Shown: positions 41,257 through 50,549, counted from the stretch's first letter. The stretch: 64,000 bases of DNA from Pseudorhizobium xiangyangii (GCF_020531965.1 NZ_JAJAWH010000016.1:1-64000); one strand, 5' to 3'. Program-made: numbers and translations. Notes: a model not told the origin generated them from the letters alone.

Positions 41257-41365
41257 GGTTGGGGCTTATTAGCGACCGTTAACCTCCGCGCAAGGATGTT
41301 CTGTCACCCTTTGTCAATCTCTTGGTAGCGAAATGTTGACTCTACGAGAGAAGCTTGTGATTGTG

Positions 41366-41379
41366 TGGCAAATTTGCCA
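41366..41379. promoter_or_regulatory. 14-bp perfect palindrome upstream of DUF882 gene
   Basis: TGGCAAA|TTTGCCA, 67 nt before the start codon. It could be an operator; the region otherwise shows no strong promoter. Could also be chance. Confidence 0.35.
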
Positions 41380-41445
41380 TCGTCTCACCGCAATTGACAG
41401 TCATTTACGACGACACGGGACGTTGTCGACAGGACGGGGATAGCC

Positions 41446-43239
41446 TTGCCGGATCCGAATGCACACCAAACGCCTTGCGGCGTAAGGAAACACGGGCTTA
41501 TCAAGTCGCTTGTGAAAGGCATTGTGTCCTGTGCAGCAGTGGCATGCCTCGCCATGCCGCTGCTTACGATTTCGGCAGGTCATGCGGCTGCGGAAACCCG
41601 CAGCCTGAAGCTTTATTTCACGCATACCAAGGAACGCGCCGAGATCGTCTTCAAGCGGAACGGCAAGTTCGATCCGCGCGGCCTGCAGAAGATCAATCAG
41701 GTCCTGCGCGACTGGCGTCGTAACGAACCGACCAAGATGGATCCGCGCCTGCTCGATCTCGTCTGGGAAGTCTATCGCCGTGCCGGTGCGAGGGATTACA
41801 TCCACGTGGTCTCGGCCTACCGTTCTCCTGCCACCAACGGAATGCTGCGCTCGCGCAGCAAGGGCGTCGCCAAGACCAGCCAGCACATGCTCGGCAAGGC
41901 CATGGATTTCTACATTCCCGGCGTGAAGATCTCGACACTCCGTGGCATTGCGATGCAGCTGCAGGTCGGTGGCGTCGGTTATTACCCGACCTCCGGCTCT
42001 CCTTTCGTGCATCTGGACGTCGGCGGGGTTCGTGCATGGCCGCGGATGAACCGCCAGGAACTTGTCCGGCTGTTCCCGAACGGAAATACAGTTCACCTGC
42101 CGGCTGACGGCAAGCCGCTCCCCGGCTACGATCAGGCGCTGGCCTCCTACAAGAAGCGACTGGCTTCAGGCACGCAGATCGAGATTGCCAGCGCCTCCGG
42201 CAACTCCGGTCGCAAGCGCCCGAACCTGTTTGCCGTGCTATTCGGCGGCGGCGATGAGGACGAAGATGCAGAAGCCATTGCGGCCCCGACCGAGCGCCCG
42301 TCGCCCGTTCCTCCGGCTGCCCGCGCACCCGAGCCTGTCATGGTGGCTGCCGCGCAGCCCGATGCACAGCCGGACGCCTTGCCTGGCGTAGAAGTCTTGG
42401 CGCCGGTTCCGCTGTCGCGTCCAGCTTTCCGAGAGGATAGCGGCCCGGGCGGTTTGGCCACAGCACTCTATTCACCGGCGCGCAACACCGCGCAGGAAGC
42501 ATTGCAGGCCGCACTCCCACCTGAGCCCCGGCCCGTATCGACCCCGGAAGGGGATGGGTTCGCAGATCTGCAGCAATACGCCATCCCGGTTCCGACCCTG
42601 CTTGGTCAACGCGGCCTGAAGGGCGATGCGGACGCGGGTGTCATGACGGCATCTGCCGATGGCGCGCTGCCTGCGGAAGCACTTGTATCCATTCCGCTGC
42701 CGGCTGCCCGGCCGTCGGGGGCGGAGGCACTGCTGGCATCCACCAATGCCGATCCGGAAAGCGAAGCGGACCTCGACGAACAACAGGCTCTTACGCCTTC
42801 GGTCATTGCTGCACTTGCAGAGAGCGGCGCCTATGCCCGTTCCAGCATGGTGCCGCCTGCCGCTCCGGCTGCGCCGAATAAGCCGGTGGAAGTTGCCGCC
42901 CTCCCGAAGCAGGCCGACAAGCCGCCGATCGAAGATATGCGCTTCGGAGACGGCTTCGATGCTCCGCAGCAGGTTGCCGTTCCCATGAAGGGCGGCCGCG
43001 CGGCGAAATCGGCCACTGCGGTGGCGGCGCCAGCCCTGACCGGCGATCTGTTGACCAAGTGGGCTGTCAGCAACAACCGGGCCTCAGAGGCTGTTTCGGC
43101 GAAAGCGCCGCGCGTCATGGCCTGGACGCTCAGCAGGGATTATTCGGCTGCCTATACGGCGGGTAATTTCAAGCCGGTGTCGAAGACCGCTTCCATCGAT
43201 CCGACCCGGTTCAGCACAAATCTGCCTCTGAAACGCTAA
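41446..43239 (+). CDS. DUF882 / M15-like peptidase domain protein with long low-complexity tail
   Basis: 597 aa. An N-terminal hydrophobic signal/anchor (about 22-49), then a DUF882 domain (52-200) of the MepK/YcbK M15 peptidase type; the Zn-site triad looks intact (H147, D154 in SQHMLGKAMDF; H189 in VHLDVG). MepK cuts peptidoglycan cross-links. The remaining 390 residues are Ala/Pro-rich and disordered. TTG start at 41446 is backed by GGGGA 6 nt upstream; there is no ATG before the domain in a better place. Periplasmic. Confidence 0.85.
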   Translation: MPDPNAHQTPCGVRKHGLIKSLVKGIVSCAAVACLAMPLLTISAGHAAAETRSLKLYFTHTKERAEIVFKRNGKFDPRGLQKINQVLRDWRRNEPTKMDPRLLDLVWEVYRRAGARDYIHVVSAYRSPATNGMLRSRSKGVAKTSQHMLGKAMDFYIPGVKISTLRGIAMQLQVGGVGYYPTSGSPFVHLDVGGVRAWPRMNRQELVRLFPNGNTVHLPADGKPLPGYDQALASYKKRLASGTQIEIASASGNSGRKRPNLFAVLFGGGDEDEDAEAIAAPTERPSPVPPAARAPEPVMVAAAQPDAQPDALPGVEVLAPVPLSRPAFREDSGPGGLATALYSPARNTAQEALQAALPPEPRPVSTPEGDGFADLQQYAIPVPTLLGQRGLKGDADAGVMTASADGALPAEALVSIPLPAARPSGAEALLASTNADPESEADLDEQQALTPSVIAALAESGAYARSSMVPPAAPAAPNKPVEVAALPKQADKPPIEDMRFGDGFDAPQQVAVPMKGGRAAKSATAVAAPALTGDLLTKWAVSNNRASEAVSAKAPRVMAWTLSRDYSAAYTAGNFKPVSKTASIDPTRFSTNLPLKR

Positions 43240-43266
43240 CGCCGTTCCAGAGCCTCTAATGACTTT

Positions 43267-43296
43267 CACGTCGACGACCGCCCGGTCGTCGACGTG
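43267..43296. terminator. Convergent terminator hairpin
   Basis: 14-bp perfect arms CACGTCGACGACCG / CGGTCGTCGACGTG with a 2-nt centre, between the DUF882 gene and the convergent membrane hydrolase gene. No long T-run on either side. Confidence 0.65.
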
Positions 43297-43310
43297 TTCC
43301 GTTGTCGGGG

Positions 43311-44957
43311 CTATTCCGTTTCCGGTTTTACCAGGAGGGCCTTCAGCCGGGCCACGTCGGACGGCTCGACGTCCGGCGGATCGGTCAGTGCCACCCAGCT
43401 GTCGGTGTAATCGTCCGCGGCGTAGACATGGCCGAAGCCGAGCGGTGACTCGGTGGCGGTCATCATGTCGAACAGCAGCTGAAGCATGGTGACCACAGGC
43501 AGCCAGCGGAACTCCGGCGATACATCGGGCCCGCGCGGTTTCTGCATCCAGGCGGGTTCACGGAATGCGGCGTTCGCATCGAAGAACACGACCGGGTCGC
43601 TCGCATATTGCAGGTAGATGATCCTGAGCGGCCCCCAGGGCGCCTCCGCTTCGCCGAGGTGGTTGTCCTGGTTGGTGAAACGGACCGCGGAGCCATCCCG
43701 GAAGCGGGGAAGCCATGCGGGCGAACCTTCATTGCGCTGCTCGGTGATGGAGCGCCATCTGGTGCTTCTGAACGGAGGCCCCGTCCACAGGGCACCCTGG
43801 AAGGGATCGCCGACCATGTCGTAGATATCCGCGGAGGCCTCGGAATTGAGAGCGCCGAGGCTCAGTCCATAGAGATAGAGCGCCGGCCGTGTCTCCTTCG
43901 GCAGGGTTTGCCAATGGCCATAGACAGCCATGAAAAGTGCCCTTGCGGTGTCGCGGCCGTTGTCCGGTTCGACAAGAAGCGAAAGCCAGCTTGTCAGGTA
44001 TGAGTACTGGACTGCGACGCTCGCCACATCGCCACGGTGGAGGTATTCCAGCGAATCCATGGCTTCCGGATCGACCCATCCAGTTCCTGTCGGCGTGATA
44101 ATGACCAGCGCGCTCCGCTCGAAGCCGCCCTGACGCTGCAGTTCCCGCAGTGCCAGCTGTGCCCGGCTCTCCGGCGTGTCGGCATTGTTCAATCCCGCAT
44201 AAACCCGGATCGGCTCTTCCGCCGGGGCGTTCCAGAACTTGCTGATATCGTCGGCCATCGGACCGGTGGTCACGAAGTGGCGTCCCTGGCGGCCAAGGCC
44301 CTCCCAGGAAACGAGAGAGGAGGGGCTGCCCGTGACAAGTCCGGGCGCTTCCGGCTCGTCCACCAGTGCGTCGAGCTGTTTGAAGGATGCGTCGGCCGCG
44401 TCGAGCGCCATTCGTACCATCACTCCCTGTCCGAGAGACCAGAAGAGCGTGCAGGCGACGAGGATACCGAGGATGATCGACACGCGCTGCGGGACGTACC
44501 GGGCAAGAAACCGCGACGACTTTATGCAAACCCAGTAGAAGAAACGCCCAAGCAGGAGTGCCACCAGGAAAGTGACTGCCGCGATGGCCGCAAGACGATA
44601 GGGATCGGCCGAATCGAGCGGTTCCATTTTCCAGAGCGTGCGGATCGAGTTCTGCCATTCCGTGGCGTTCCAAAGGGATGCAATGGTCACCAGCAGGCCG
44701 ATGCACAGGATCGCAGCCTCGACCCATGCCGCGTGTCGTCGCAGTAATGCGGGCAGTTCGAGAAACCGCCAGAGTGCCGCAATGCCGATGCCGAGCAGAT
44801 AGCCGGCTGCCGCACACACACCGGAAAGCAGCCCCTGCACGAGATATGACCGGGGCATCAGGCTGGGCGTCAGCGAGGCCGCGAAGAAGACAATCGCGAG
44901 AACCGTGCCGACAATGGACAGTGAACGTAGGAATCGGTGAACGAACGAAACAGTCAT
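43311..44957 (-). CDS. Membrane alpha/beta-hydrolase (Abhydrolase_9 family)
   Basis: 548 aa. Four to five membrane helices in the first 190 residues (Abhydrolase_9_N), then a catalytic alpha/beta-hydrolase domain; the nucleophile is in YGLSLGALNSE and FVTTGPMADDI and VIITPTGTGW lie upstream. Related proteins occur across actinobacteria and proteobacteria without known substrate. ATG 44957 is chosen since GGGAAG lies upstream and the signal-like helix follows directly. Inner membrane with the hydrolase domain possibly periplasmic. Confidence 0.85.
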   Translation of the reverse strand: MTVSFVHRFLRSLSIVGTVLAIVFFAASLTPSLMPRSYLVQGLLSGVCAAAGYLLGIGIAALWRFLELPALLRRHAAWVEAAILCIGLLVTIASLWNATEWQNSIRTLWKMEPLDSADPYRLAAIAAVTFLVALLLGRFFYWVCIKSSRFLARYVPQRVSIILGILVACTLFWSLGQGVMVRMALDAADASFKQLDALVDEPEAPGLVTGSPSSLVSWEGLGRQGRHFVTTGPMADDISKFWNAPAEEPIRVYAGLNNADTPESRAQLALRELQRQGGFERSALVIITPTGTGWVDPEAMDSLEYLHRGDVASVAVQYSYLTSWLSLLVEPDNGRDTARALFMAVYGHWQTLPKETRPALYLYGLSLGALNSEASADIYDMVGDPFQGALWTGPPFRSTRWRSITEQRNEGSPAWLPRFRDGSAVRFTNQDNHLGEAEAPWGPLRIIYLQYASDPVVFFDANAAFREPAWMQKPRGPDVSPEFRWLPVVTMLQLLFDMMTATESPLGFGHVYAADDYTDSWVALTDPPDVEPSDVARLKALLVKPETE

Positions 44958-45148
44958 TTCAGGCTTCCCGCTTTGTTTGCGGCGTCGCTGTGGGCTACGC
45001 CGATACCCCCCCTCAAGCCATGGCAGCCATCGTGCCGCAGACGCGCAACCTGGACGGGCGCCCCTGCGATCATGACCGCAGCCACAACAAGCGTAGCATA
45101 GATTTTCGGCGGAATGTCTACGGGAACATTGCGATGACGCAGCGCCAT
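44954..45148 (-). CDS. Possible small protein coupled to the membrane hydrolase
   Basis: 64-codon frame with one hydrophobic stretch (about 15-32) whose TGA overlaps the ATG of the hydrolase gene as ATGA, an arrangement usual for coupled genes. Against it: no convincing Shine-Dalgarno, no recognised family, and a Gly/Arg/His-rich tail typical of chance frames in GC-rich DNA. Listed as a weak candidate. Confidence 0.22.
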   Translation of the reverse strand: MALRHRNVPVDIPPKIYATLVVAAVMIAGAPVQVARLRHDGCHGLRGGIGVAHSDAANKAGSLK

Positions 45149-45302
45149 CCGAGCACCGGATCGACTTGCCTGTGACAATGGCCCGGTTGTGGATTCTGGC
45201 GCCCGCCATATCTGAATTGCTTTACCAATCGGCGCTAGTGTTCTCCCCCGACTGGAGCAGCATTACCGACACTCCTGGATCATACTTTTTGCGAGAACAA
45301 AA
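45149..45302. other. Upstream region of the diguanylate cyclase gene
   Basis: Together with the uncertain frame to its left this is a 345-bp interval without a certain gene. It should hold promoters for the leftward hydrolase and the rightward cyclase. I see no distinct operator or RNA element. Confidence 0.4.
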
Positions 45303-46817
45303 ATGAGCAGCATCGCGGACAGCGCCAACATCTTTCAACTGGCCCCGATCGCCATGTGGGTCGAAGACTTCAGTGATGTTCAAACCCTGTTTTCGCAATG
45401 GCGCGCCGAGGGCGTGGAGGATATCCGCGCCTACCTCATGGAAGATCTCACGCGCGTCGCAGCATGCTCTCAGAAAATCCGCGTACTCGATGTCAACCGT
45501 CGGACCCTCGATCTGTTCGGGGCAAGCGATCTCGATCATCTCGTCGACAATCTGTCGAAGATCTTCAGAGACGACATGCTCGAAAGTCATATCAACGAAC
45601 TGACCGAACTGTGGCACGGCAGAACGGAATTCTACAGCAACACCGTGAACTACACTCTCCACGGCCGACGACTGGACATCCAGCTGCGGGGAACCGTTCT
45701 GCCCGGCTACGAGCGGTCTCTGGAGCGTGTTCTTCTGACGACCGAAGATGTCACGGCGCGTGAGGACGCGAGACGTCAGGAGCAGGCGAACCGGCAATAT
45801 GCGCAAGCAATGTTCGACCACTCGCCGGTTTCGCTCTGGATGCAGGATTTCAGCGCGATCAAGAAGCTGATTGACGAAGCGCGTGAACGCGGCATCGAGG
45901 ATTTCCGCGTGTTCATGGACGTGCATCCGGAGTTCGTCCAGCAGTGCATGAGCGAGATACGCGTCATCGACGTCAACCACGCGACGCTCGATCTTTTTGG
46001 AGCACCTGATCGGAATACGCTGCTGCGGCGGTTGGGGGACGTCTTCCGGGACGGGATGGAGAAACAGTTCCGCGAACAGCTCGTGGACCTCTGGCATGGC
46101 AATCTGTTCCATCAGCGCGAGGTTCTGAACTACGCCCTGGATGGCTCCGAGCGCCACCTGCTGCTGCAGTTCTCGGTCTTTCCCGGCTACGAGCATGACT
46201 GGTCGCTGGTCCAGGTCGCCCTTGCCGACATCACGGCACGCAAGAAGGCCGAGGCCTATCTGGAATATCTCGGCAAGCACGACGTCCTGACACGTCTCCA
46301 CAACCGGGCTTTCTTCATCGAAGAACTGAACCGGCTGGAGCGCAAGTCGCTGCGGCCTGTGTCCGCCATCATCATCGACCTCAATGGCCTGAAGGAAGCG
46401 AACGACCAGCTGGGTCATGATGCGGGCGACGCACTGCTGCGGCGCATAGGCGAAGTGCTGAACGGGGTGATCTCCCCGCCAAACTGTGCTGCCCGCCTTG
46501 GTGGGGATGAATTTGTGCTTCTGATGCCCGGCGCCGACCAGCAGGCGGTTGCGACAATGATCAAGACCATCAACGAGCTTCTGAAGATCAACAACCAGTT
46601 CTATTCGACCGCGCCGCTCAGCGTTTCAGTCGGGGTTGCTACCAGTGAAGAAGGTGAGCTGATGGAGACGCTGATCAAGCGGGCGGATCTGGCGATGTAC
46701 GAGCAGAAGAGAGCCCACTACGCAAAGATGGACGGGACCGCGAGCCCTGCCGAGGCCGCTATCGATCCCGCCGAGCCCTCGGAGCCAGGCTCAAAGCCTG
46801 CCAAGCAGGCCATATAG
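45303..46817 (+). CDS. Diguanylate cyclase with two tandem PAS-like domains
   Basis: 504 aa. Residues about 8-135 and 145-310 are a duplication: each has (A/S)P(I/V)xxWxxDF, then IRVLDVNRRTLDLFGA or IRVIDVNHATLDLFGA, and a Phe-Arg-Asp block. A GGDEF domain follows (about 325-480) with intact RLGGDEFVLL at 398-407. The inhibitory I-site RxxD is replaced by SPPN, so feedback by c-di-GMP via this site is not expected. No membrane helix, so cytoplasmic; the PAS ligand is unknown. Confidence 0.92.
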   Translation: MSSIADSANIFQLAPIAMWVEDFSDVQTLFSQWRAEGVEDIRAYLMEDLTRVAACSQKIRVLDVNRRTLDLFGASDLDHLVDNLSKIFRDDMLESHINELTELWHGRTEFYSNTVNYTLHGRRLDIQLRGTVLPGYERSLERVLLTTEDVTAREDARRQEQANRQYAQAMFDHSPVSLWMQDFSAIKKLIDEARERGIEDFRVFMDVHPEFVQQCMSEIRVIDVNHATLDLFGAPDRNTLLRRLGDVFRDGMEKQFREQLVDLWHGNLFHQREVLNYALDGSERHLLLQFSVFPGYEHDWSLVQVALADITARKKAEAYLEYLGKHDVLTRLHNRAFFIEELNRLERKSLRPVSAIIIDLNGLKEANDQLGHDAGDALLRRIGEVLNGVISPPNCAARLGGDEFVLLMPGADQQAVATMIKTINELLKINNQFYSTAPLSVSVGVATSEEGELMETLIKRADLAMYEQKRAHYAKMDGTASPAEAAIDPAEPSEPGSKPAKQAI

Positions 46818-46880
46818 AACGGCGTAGCGCGTTCCGGGCGCATCGTTGCCGTCAGGCTGAAGCGACGAGCCAGGAATCAG

Positions 46881-46904
46881 AAACCCCGGCGTTCACCGGG
46901 GTTT
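46881..46904. terminator. Bidirectional terminator
   Basis: AAACCCCGG-CGTTCA-CCGGGGTTT, a perfect 9-bp stem with A/T flanks, between the convergent cyclase and gapR genes. Confidence 0.85.
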
Positions 46905-46964
46905 GAGATCAGTTCAGGCCCGCCATCACAGAGCGGGTTCATCGTTTGCCGATGAGGCCCCCGA

Positions 46965-47237
46965 TCAGGCCGCGTCGGCCTCGGCTGCGCTTTCAATCAT
47001 GCCGAGCGCCTGCAGGTAGGTGTCGAGGATCAGGTCCTCTTCCATGCGCTCCTGGTCGTCCTTCTTGCGAAGGGCAATGACCTTTTTCATGATTTTGGTG
47101 TCGTAGCCCATGGCCTTGGCCTCGCCGTAGACATCCTTGATGTCGTCGGCGATGGTCTTCTTTTCTTCTTCCAGTCTCTCGATGCGCTCGATAAAGGCGC
47201 GGAGTTGGTCGCGGGCGACGCCATGAGCATCAGACAT
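46965..47237 (-). CDS. gapR: GapR nucleoid protein (DUF2312)
   Basis: 90 aa, coiled coil from about 8 to 60 ([35 protein letters not shown]) then [10 protein letters not shown] and [14 protein letters not shown]. Matches Caulobacter GapR, which clamps overtwisted DNA ahead of replication and transcription forks and helps topoisomerases. Very strong AAGGAGG site before ATG. The DUF1244 gene lies 88 nt upstream on the same strand. Confidence 0.9.
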   Translation of the reverse strand: MSDAHGVARDQLRAFIERIERLEEEKKTIADDIKDVYGEAKAMGYDTKIMKKVIALRKKDDQERMEEDLILDTYLQALGMIESAAEADAA

Positions 47238-47325
47238 CGGGGCCTCCTTAAGTAGATCGACAAATTTGCGGGTGGTGTCACCTGCCGCGAAGTGCAGGCG
47301 AGGTCAAGCCGAATCGACGGCGGTC

Positions 47326-47634
47326 TCAGTGGTCAACAGGCTTGTTTATTTCGAATGCGGCTTTTTGATCGCCCGTCGCTTCGTTCTGATGGAGATTTTT
47401 CCACTCCTCGTAGGGCATGCCGTAGACGATCTCGCGCGACTGGTCCTTGCTCATGTCCACGCCCGCCGCAACGGCTGCGTCGCGATACCAGTTGGAAAGG
47501 CAGTTGCGACAGAAGCCGGCAAGGTTCATCAGGTCGATATTCTGGACATCCGTCCGTTGCCGCAGGTGCGCCACGAGGCGGCGGAAGGCGGCCGCTTCGA
47601 ACTCCAATTTCTGCTGTTCGGTCAGATCACTCAT
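47326..47634 (-). CDS. DUF1244 family protein
   Basis: 102 aa. Contains LVAHLRQRTDVQNIDLMNLAGFCRNCLSNWY and GMPYEEWKNLHQ, the DUF1244 hallmarks, with the CRNC cysteine pair. The structure of a relative is all-helical; function unknown. GGAGG lies 8 nt before ATG. 23 nt downstream of the N-formylglutamate amidohydrolase gene, so likely one operon. Confidence 0.9.
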   Translation of the reverse strand: MSDLTEQQKLEFEAAAFRRLVAHLRQRTDVQNIDLMNLAGFCRNCLSNWYRDAAVAAGVDMSKDQSREIVYGMPYEEWKNLHQNEATGDQKAAFEINKPVDH

Positions 47635-47657
47635 CTCGATGTCCTCCAGTTCGCGGC

Positions 47658-48449
47658 CTACGTCGCATATGCCCCGGTGCGGGACGGAAATACCTTGTAT
47701 TCATGCAGAGCGGGATCTTCGTTCAGGCGGGAGAATATCGGCGCCAGTCGGTCTCTCCAGGCCGCGATCCCCGCCTCGTCGGCAATCAGGTCCTGCCGCA
47801 CCTCGAGAAGCGCATGCGGGGTGCCCGACGTCATACAGTGGCGATACATGGTATCGCCCCGCAGCGCTCCGTCATATGGTTCGTTGTCTCCGACCAACAG
47901 GCTTTCATCCTGCCGCAGCAGGTCCAGAAGCGGCGTCACCGCGCGATGATCCGTGTCCCACAGCACGGCAGCGTGCCAAGGGCGGACAACGTTTTTCCAA
48001 GCGGGTGTGAATGAGTGCAAGGACAGGACAAGCGGAGCGCGGCCAGAGGCGCCGGCCTTCGCCAGCGTACGCTCGACCGCCCGGTGATAAGGGCGATGAT
48101 AGGCATTCAGCCGCCGCTCCCACTCCTCGTCGCTGATCGGATAGTTGCCGCCGATGATCGCGCCATCCGAGATTTTCATGATCAGGGTCGGATCGTCCTC
48201 ACCCCGGTTGGGATCGATGAGAAGGCGCGAGAAGCAGCCAAGGACGGCCGGTATGCCGAGCCGACCGGCAAGATGCCGTGTCAGGCCTTCGATGCCGATA
48301 TCGAAGGCGATGTGCCGATGGAACGCGCTTTCGGGCAGCCCGAGGCTGCCATATTCAGGAGGTAGCCGGTTCATCGCATGGTCGGCCAGCAGCACCATTC
48401 CAGCGTCGTAATCGCCTTCTAGGATTTCGAACGGGGCAAAGCCTGTCAT
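47658..48449 (-). CDS. N-formylglutamate amidohydrolase family protein (second copy)
   Basis: 263 aa FGase family, distinct from the copy at 5191-6075: VLLADHAMNRLPPEYGSLG, DIGIEGLTRHLA, SRLLIDPNRG, LSLHSFTPAW and a C-terminal EVRQDLI. Zinc hydrolase fold; the substrate is uncertain. Heads a probable leftward operon with DUF1244 (and maybe gapR). Divergent from the DUF1036-pyk operon. Confidence 0.88.
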   Translation of the reverse strand: MTGFAPFEILEGDYDAGMVLLADHAMNRLPPEYGSLGLPESAFHRHIAFDIGIEGLTRHLAGRLGIPAVLGCFSRLLIDPNRGEDDPTLIMKISDGAIIGGNYPISDEEWERRLNAYHRPYHRAVERTLAKAGASGRAPLVLSLHSFTPAWKNVVRPWHAAVLWDTDHRAVTPLLDLLRQDESLLVGDNEPYDGALRGDTMYRHCMTSGTPHALLEVRQDLIADEAGIAAWRDRLAPIFSRLNEDPALHEYKVFPSRTGAYAT

Positions 48450-48636
48450 GACGGAAACGTGATCCTGTTGCGCTGGACGTGGGCTCGGGTTGATCGCATG
48501 CAGTGGTTACAGGTGCAAGCTCGGTGTCATTTTTGCCGGTACCACGCCGGTATAATCGATTAGAGTTGCGTTGACTTTCCACCTTTGCCGAGCGAGAAAG
48601 TGCTTCGCGAATAACCATGGGGTCCCATCGGAAGCC

Positions 48637-49113
48637 GTGTCGAAATCATCCCGTTTTTCAGTCGTCCGCCCGCTGCACGTCATGCCGGCGTTGGCATTCG
48701 TTGCCTCTCTCTGTGTTCCGCTGTTTGCCGCAGGGGCCGCGCATGCGGATTTCCGTGTGTGTAACGGCACGCAGAACCTGGTCGGAGTGGCCATTGGCTA
48801 CCGGGCGCAAGAAGGGTGGATGACCGAGGGTTGGTGGCAAGTGCCTGCCTCCACCTGCGCCACACTCATCGAGGGTGAGCTGCAGTCCCGTTACTACTAC
48901 CTCTACGCTGAGGACGCCGCGCGCGGTGGTCGCTGGACCGGTGAGGTGAACATGTGCGTTGCCGAAAACGAGTTCAAGATCGCCGGCGTCGAGGACTGCT
49001 TTGCCCGTGGTCATCAGCGTATGGGCTTCAAGGAATACGATACGGGGCGGCAGGGAAGCTGGATGGTGCAGCTTTCTGACGCTCCGAACACGCAGGAAGG
49101 CCAGAATCAATGA
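48637..49113 (+). CDS. DUF1036 exported protein
   Basis: 158 aa. Signal peptide (about 1-36, ending AHA), then the DUF1036 domain: DFRVCNGTQNLVGVAIGYR, WMTEGWWQVPASTC, YYYLYAED and CFARGHQRMGF. Four Cys probably make disulfides in the periplasm. GTG 48637 is preferred, with GGA 5-6 nt upstream; ATG 48682 would cut the signal peptide. Its TGA overlaps the pyk ATG (ATGA), so translation is coupled. Confidence 0.8.
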   Translation: MSKSSRFSVVRPLHVMPALAFVASLCVPLFAAGAAHADFRVCNGTQNLVGVAIGYRAQEGWMTEGWWQVPASTCATLIEGELQSRYYYLYAEDAARGGRWTGEVNMCVAENEFKIAGVEDCFARGHQRMGFKEYDTGRQGSWMVQLSDAPNTQEGQNQ

Positions 49114-50549
49114 AGCGCAACCGCAAAGTGAAGATCCTTGCAACGCTGGGACCAGCGTCTTCGGAAGAAGACGTAATCCAGAAGTTGCATGAGGCGGGTG
49201 CCGATCTTTTCCGCATCAACATGAGCCACGCAAGCCACGACATGATGCGTACGCTGATCCAGCGCATCCGCGCCGTTGAAAAGCGCTGCGGTCGGCCAAT
49301 CGGCATTCTTGCCGACCTGCAGGGGCCAAAGCTCCGCGTCGGCAAGTTTGCGGAAACGAAAGTAACGCTGAAGCCGGGCGACACCTTCACTCTGGACAAC
49401 CGCGACGAGCCCGGCGACGCAACGCGCGTCTACCTGCCGCATCCTGAAATCCTCGAGGCGGTGAAGCCCGGTCACCGGCTGCTCATCGACGATGGCAAGC
49501 TGGCGCTGAGGGCCGAGAAAGCAGACGGCAAGAGCATCGTCTGCACGGTCGTTGCCGGCACCAGCATTTCCGATCGCAAGGGCGTCAGCCTGCCGGACAC
49601 GCTGCTTGCCGTCGGCGCATTGACGGAAAAGGACCGCGTGGATCTCGATGCCGTGCTGGCAACCGACGATGTCGACTGGGTGGCCTTGTCCTTTGTGCAG
49701 CGCCCGGAAGACCTTGCCGAAGTACGCAAGATCTCGCGCGGCCGCGTCGGCATCATGTCGAAGATCGAAAAGCCGCAGGCGCTTGAGCGCATCGACGAGA
49801 TCATCGAACTCTCCGACGCCCTGATGGTTGCCCGCGGCGACCTCGGCGTCGAAATGCCGATCGAAACCGTTCCGGGCATCCAGAAGCAGCTGACGCGCGC
49901 TTGCCGTCGCGCCGGCAAGCCGGTCGTCGTCGCCACGCAGATGCTGGAATCGATGATCACCGCGCCGGTCCCGACCCGCGCCGAAGTCTCGGACGTGTCG
50001 ATCGCCGTGTTTGAAGGCGCCGACGCGGTCATGCTTTCCGCCGAATCGGCCTCCGGCCAGTATCCGGTCGAGGCCGTGTCGATGATGGCTTCCATCGCCA
50101 GCACGGTCGAGCAGGATCCGCTCTATCCGAGCATCATCTACGCCCAGCGCGCCACGCCGGACGCGACCGGTGCCGATGCAATCTCGCTCGCCGCTCGCCA
50201 GATCGCCGAAACGTTGAAACTGGCCGCCATCGTCACCTACACCTCGTCGGGGACCACCGGCTTGCGTGCGTCGCGCGAGCGGCCGCAGGTGCCGATCCTG
50301 GCGCTCTCACCCAGTGTCAAGACGGCCCGCCGGCTGTCGGTCTGCTGGGGCCTTCATTGCGTCGTGACGCATGACGCCGTGGACCTGGACGACATGGTGA
50401 ACCGCGCCTGTCGGATCGTCGTGTCGGAAGATTTCGGCAAGCCCGGTGACCGCATCATCATCTCGGCCGGTGTTCCGCTGGGTACGCCGGGAGCGACCAA
50501 CATGCTGCGCATCGCCTATATCGGTGCCGATGGCCTGAGCGGCGTCTAA
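49110..50549 (+). CDS. pyk: Pyruvate kinase
   Basis: 479 aa. Converts phosphoenolpyruvate and ADP to pyruvate and ATP. Blocks: KILATLGPASS, RINMSHAS, LADLQGPKLRVG, the substrate motif IMSKIEKPQALERIDEII, MVARGDLGVEMP and ATQMLESMI. C-terminal allosteric domain present. Coupled to the DUF1036 gene by a 4-nt overlap. Confidence 0.96.
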   Translation: MKRNRKVKILATLGPASSEEDVIQKLHEAGADLFRINMSHASHDMMRTLIQRIRAVEKRCGRPIGILADLQGPKLRVGKFAETKVTLKPGDTFTLDNRDEPGDATRVYLPHPEILEAVKPGHRLLIDDGKLALRAEKADGKSIVCTVVAGTSISDRKGVSLPDTLLAVGALTEKDRVDLDAVLATDDVDWVALSFVQRPEDLAEVRKISRGRVGIMSKIEKPQALERIDEIIELSDALMVARGDLGVEMPIETVPGIQKQLTRACRRAGKPVVVATQMLESMITAPVPTRAEVSDVSIAVFEGADAVMLSAESASGQYPVEAVSMMASIASTVEQDPLYPSIIYAQRATPDATGADAISLAARQIAETLKLAAIVTYTSSGTTGLRASRERPQVPILALSPSVKTARRLSVCWGLHCVVTHDAVDLDDMVNRACRIVVSEDFGKPGDRIIISAGVPLGTPGATNMLRIAYIGADGLSGV

